Source: Acidimicrobiaceae bacterium (GTDB lineage Bacteria > Actinomycetota > Acidimicrobiia > Acidimicrobiales > RAAP-2). Taken from it: 64,000 nt of DNA. Positions 61,208-64,000 of the stretch are shown in pieces (position 1 is the first letter of the stretch; each line of letters begins with the position of its first letter). Made by a program: the position numbers and the translations under genes. The notes beneath the pieces are model-generated. The model was not told where the DNA came from and did not search any database. It saw only the letters and a program-made list of their open reading frames with translations. The DNA is taken from NCBI GenBank assembly GCA_003160635.1, contig PMLV01000077.1:67386-131385 (forward strand). Reading direction: 5' to 3'.

Positions 61208-61963
61208 CTAACCGGCCTGGCGGCCCACGGCGGCAGCAGCAGCTTGTGCTGCCGCCGGGTCGCCCAGGTATTCCGAGGAATGCACCGTGAGGTCGGCGTC
61301 GAGGAGGAGGCGGAAGGGAATCCCCGTCGGTATCTCGAGTCCGGTGATCTCGTCGTCGGGGATTGCCTCGAGGTGTTTGCGCATGGCCCGGATGCTGTTG
61401 CCGTGCGCGACCACCAGCACCGCGCCATCACGTTCCGCTGTCTGGCGAAGATCCGGGACGATGTCCGATTCCCAATAGGGAAGGACGCGCCGGACGACAT
61501 CAGCCAGACATTCCGTCGTCGGGATCTGCGCCGGGTCGACGTCGCGATAGCGGGGATCATGCGCCGTCGACGTGGGGTTGTCCGCACTGAGCGGCGGAGG
61601 CTGGGTGTCGTAGCTGCGGCGCCACAGCAAGAGTTGCTCCTGCCCGAACTTCTCGGCGGTCTCGACCTTGTTCTTGCCTTGCAGATCTCCGTAGTGGCGT
61701 TCGTTGAGGCGCCAGTCCCGGCGCACCGGCAGCCAACTGCGACCGGCCACGGCGAGCGCGAGTTCGGCCGTGTGGATGGCCCGGGTCAGTACCGACGTAT
61801 GGAGGACACGTAAGTCCAGTCCGGGCTCCTCGGCCAACAGCGTGCCCGCCGCTCGTGCTTCGGCCTCCCCGACCTCGGTGAGGCCGACATCGACCCATCC
61901 GGTGAAGAGATTCTCCGCGTTCCAGGTTGACTGCCCGTGGCGGAGGAGGACGAGATCGAGCAC
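61208..61963 (-). CDS. gpmA: 2,3-bisphosphoglycerate-dependent phosphoglycerate mutase
   Basis: 251 residues, the normal length. [20 protein letters not shown] (RHG catalytic His), [28 protein letters not shown] and [13 protein letters not shown] (second His). It interconverts 3- and 2-phosphoglycerate in glycolysis. Probably a single-gene unit. Confidence 0.93.
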   Translation of the reverse strand: MLDLVLLRHGQSTWNAENLFTGWVDVGLTEVGEAEARAAGTLLAEEPGLDLRVLHTSVLTRAIHTAELALAVAGRSWLPVRRDWRLNERHYGDLQGKNKVETAEKFGQEQLLLWRRSYDTQPPPLSADNPTSTAHDPRYRDVDPAQIPTTECLADVVRRVLPYWESDIVPDLRQTAERDGAVLVVAHGNSIRAMRKHLEAIPDDEITGLEIPTGIPFRLLLDADLTVHSSEYLGDPAAAQAAAAAVGRQAG

Positions 61964-61976
61964 ACGAACGATGGTA

Positions 61977-63068
61977 TTAGATGGAAGAGGTCACTCCATC
62001 ACGACGTGCCGATGGTGCAGGCGATCGCAGAGCCCGCACCCCGGCGGATCGGAGATCCAGGTCCTTGTCCATGGGTCGGAACGGCGCCACGAGTTGCGCC
62101 GCGAAGACAGAGAAATGATGAGGGCGCACCCCCGCCTGTTCGACGACGAGCGGGCGACCGGGCAACCCGGTGTCGGTCCGGATCGTCTCGGGTGTCGGGA
62201 ACACCGCCCGGTGAAAGAGCTGATCCCAGATCGTCAGCGCGAACCCGAGGTTGACGTCCTGCGGCCCGTCCAGCTTGTGGTGCTGGCGGTGGTAGTTCGG
62301 GCTGACGAAGATCCGCCCGAGAGGGCCGAACCCCAGGTTGGTGTTCGAGTGCGCGAACGCGACCACGCCTCCATAGATCACGAGGAGCGTGATCGGAAGG
62401 GCACCGTTGGCCAGCAGCACGATCCCCGGGATCAGCGCGACGAGATACGAAACGTGAATGAACGGGTGCGTACGGAAGACGGTGAGCACGTTCATGTCCT
62501 CTTGTGAGTGGTGGAGCTCATGAAAGCGCCAGAGCATCTTCACGCGGTGGTTCGCCATATGGGCGAACCAGTTGCACGCATCCATGGCCACGAAGATGAC
62601 GGCGATGGCCCCCCATCGCGGCACGGTTCCGATCCTCGGCAGGACGAGCCAGGGAAAGGCACGCTGGGCCACGTCCGAAAACGAGAGGGTCAGGGCGGTG
62701 ACGAGCGGCACGACCAGCGTGGCGTTGAACACCGTGAAGAGGAGGTCCTGACGGTAGCCACGGGCGAAGATCGGCCGCCGTTGTGCCGGGCGCAGCCGTT
62801 CGGCAATGAGGAAGACGCCGATGATGGCCAGGGTCAGTGGACCGACGACGACGACACGAAGACTTGTCATCGAGGCGGCGAAGTCGTTCCCTCCCCAGTG
62901 ATTGGCCCAACCGAGCGCGACCAGGCCAGCCGCCACGGCGGCGATCGAGCAGGCGGGCAGGTAAATGCGCGAGCGGAGCGTGCGCCGCTGGGCCTCGGCG
63001 CCAGCATGTCCCTGCGCCCGCGCCGCGGTTTTTGCAGTTAGAGCCGGCGGCTGTAGTGCGATCACCAT
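61977..63068 (-). CDS. Sterol desaturase / fatty acid hydroxylase family membrane protein
   Basis: 363 residues with about four spans and the di-iron histidine clusters: [20 protein letters not shown] (H-x3-H and HELHH) and [13 protein letters not shown] (H-x2-HH). The class oxidises lipids using O2. It ends 13 bases after the start of gpmA on the same strand, so it may be co-transcribed. Confidence 0.85.
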   Translation of the reverse strand: MVIALQPPALTAKTAARAQGHAGAEAQRRTLRSRIYLPACSIAAVAAGLVALGWANHWGGNDFAASMTSLRVVVVGPLTLAIIGVFLIAERLRPAQRRPIFARGYRQDLLFTVFNATLVVPLVTALTLSFSDVAQRAFPWLVLPRIGTVPRWGAIAVIFVAMDACNWFAHMANHRVKMLWRFHELHHSQEDMNVLTVFRTHPFIHVSYLVALIPGIVLLANGALPITLLVIYGGVVAFAHSNTNLGFGPLGRIFVSPNYHRQHHKLDGPQDVNLGFALTIWDQLFHRAVFPTPETIRTDTGLPGRPLVVEQAGVRPHHFSVFAAQLVAPFRPMDKDLDLRSAGVRALRSPAPSARRDGVTSSI

Positions 63069-63096
63069 GTCGATAGCTTGGTCGAAAGCCCGGCCG

Positions 63097-63627
63097 CTAG
63101 AACGCGGTTCCCCCGCTGCCGGCCGTCGAGGTGGTGCCGCCGGCCGAATTCGCCTTGGCCGTCACGACCGCAGTCCAGGTGCCCCAGGTGTCGGTGATGT
63201 TGCCGCGAACCTGTCCCGGCCTGGTGTCTTTGGCGAACCAGTAGAGGGGCTTGCCACCGAAGGTGACCTGGCGGACACCGTGGGCCCGCGTCACCGTGCC
63301 GAGCTTGGAGCTGCTCACACCCGAGCCGGCCGTCGCCTTCGTCACGCCCTTGGGCAGCACGAACTCGGGCCAAATCTTCAGGCACGCGGCGGTACAGGGG
63401 GTAGAGCTGGGTTTGAGGGTGTACAGCGTCTTTCCGCTGGCGAGCACCGTGCCGACGCTGGCCACGCTGACGGTCTTCACGACCACGCTCTTGGCCACTC
63501 GGCCGGTTGCCGCACCGGCAGGGGCGACGGCGCCGGCCGAGAGGGACAGCCCACCGAGGGCCAGGGCCGTGGCGGCCATGCCGCCGATGCGGAGCCCGTG
63601 TGCTGCCTGTCGGGGTTGCCTGTTCAT
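63097..63627 (-). CDS. Secreted repeat protein (lipoprotein_15/COG4315-like)
   Basis: 176 residues with a signal peptide (GGMAATALALGGLSLSAGAVAPAGA). Two repeats of the secreted family: LASGKTLYTLKPSSTPCTAACLKIWPEF and FGGKPLYWFAKDTRPGQVRG. Two cysteines (CTAACLKIW) in the first repeat. Function unknown; cell-envelope location predicted. Short Ala/Thr-rich C-terminus. Confidence 0.8.
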   Translation of the reverse strand: MNRQPRQAAHGLRIGGMAATALALGGLSLSAGAVAPAGAATGRVAKSVVVKTVSVASVGTVLASGKTLYTLKPSSTPCTAACLKIWPEFVLPKGVTKATAGSGVSSSKLGTVTRAHGVRQVTFGGKPLYWFAKDTRPGQVRGNITDTWGTWTAVVTAKANSAGGTTSTAGSGGTAF

Positions 63628-63838
63628 GTCGATCGTCTCCTCAATGCCGTGGGGTGCTCCTGGTATAAGGACTACGGGCCACCCCGGTCAAGGGATTGTC
63701 CGGCGATGGTGCGTGCATCGGCCGGTGCCCGCCCTCTCCGGGGTGCACCTCCGGCCTGTCGGAACGAGGTGGCTGAACAGGATATATCGTACATCCAAGG
63801 GGCCTGACCAGGGAACACTTCCATTGCCAACAGAAAAG

Positions 63839-63869
63839 TTGACACATGCGCACTCAGGTTTGCTACACT
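63839..63869 (+). promoter_or_regulatory. Candidate dnaK promoter
   Basis: TTGACA (63839-63844), a 19-bp spacer and TACACT (63864-63869), about 50 bp before the dnaK start. The overlapping CTTGTGGCAAG is a small inverted repeat that could be part of an HspR-type site; no full HAIR or CIRCE element is seen. Confidence 0.5.
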
Positions 63870-63920
63870 TGTGGCAAGCGAAAAGCGCAGTAACGAGCAC
63901 GAAGAATGGAAGGACTGCAG

Positions 63921-64000
63921 ATGGCTAAGGCCGTGGGAATCGACTTGGGGACCACCAACTCGGTGGTCAGCGTGATGGAGGCGGGCGAGCCCGTCGTCAT
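63921..64000 (+). CDS. dnaK: Chaperone DnaK, N-terminal part (3' truncated by window)
   Basis: From ATG 63921 the first 26 residues read [20 protein letters not shown], the universal Hsp70 ATPase opening (DLGTTNS phosphate loop 1). The gene continues beyond the window. It probably heads the dnaK-grpE-dnaJ operon. Confidence 0.93.
   Translation, partial: MAKAVGIDLGTTNSVVSVMEAGEPVV

Noticed and set aside
61023-61211. 62-residue Gly/Ser-rich ORF
   Set aside because: Low complexity, no ribosome site, and overlaps the gpmA end.
63839-63910. CIRCE or full HspR (HAIR) operator before dnaK
   Set aside because: Only a short CTTG/CAAG inverted repeat is present; neither consensus is matched.

Overview
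The window is GC-rich DNA from an actinomycete-like bacterium. GTG and TTG starts and ATGA/GTGA overlaps are frequent, and it carries an EtfD-type (Fe-S) oxidoreductase, PPOX/F420-type reductase, RepSA/TraB-type integrative element genes and a GlnR-like operator before amtB. I lean towards Actinomycetota, possibly Acidimicrobiia, but that placement is inference.

Region 1 (1-6.38 kb) is chromosomal: the end of a Rieske oxygenase alpha subunit, a two-domain CaiB/BaiF CoA-transferase, a [2Fe-2S] ferredoxin, a PaaI-type thioesterase (probably a degradation cluster), then an SGNH hydrolase coupled to an OafA-type membrane acyltransferase.

Region 2 (6.40-54.89 kb) is a composite genomic island in a tRNA-Gly(CCC) gene. 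The intact tRNA is at 54852-54922 (minus). A perfect 42-bp copy of its 3' half lies 48.4 kb away at 6400-6441, and a decayed third copy lies at 25963. All three are flanked by arrays of TTGCACG repeats that look like integrase arm sites. The middle copy's flank is split by a complete IS21-family element with a 6-bp target duplication (GCCAGA). The left segment (6.4-26 kb) holds a second copy of the thioesterase, an XRE/nucleotidyltransferase pair, an HD hydrolase, a SIR2 protein with an N-terminal macro-like region, an MBL / ARPP-1 / HDAC-like group, a PD-(D/E)XK-like orphan and a complete recC-recB-recD operon. The right segment holds IS21, a ten-gene lower-GC MutL/MORC-type restriction-modification locus (HNH, DUF6339, unknown, GHKL ATPase, DUF4420 nuclease, Z1 helicase, Vsr, second GHKL ATPase, C5-methyltransferase fused to a HhH-GPD-like domain), an AICE core (SCO3933-like regulator, FtsK/TraB translocase, RepSA initiator, sigma-4-like protein, membrane-anchored SARP-like regulator, Xis, integrase), and a distal cassette with an XRE regulator, a structured leader, a small ORF, a papain/C39-like protease and a membrane protein pair.

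Region 3 (54.9-64 kb) is chromosomal core: tRNA-Gly, EtfD-like oxidoreductase, PPOX protein, aquaporin, cyclic-nucleotide-binding protein, amtB-glnK with a four-half-site GlnR-like box, gpmA, sterol desaturase family protein, a secreted repeat protein and the start of dnaK.

The main points for follow-up are the nested tRNA-Gly island, the methyltransferase-glycosylase fusion inside the MORC/Z1 R-M locus, the SIR2/ARPP-1/HDAC neighbourhood beside an island-borne recBCD, and the protease cassette with its structured leader.
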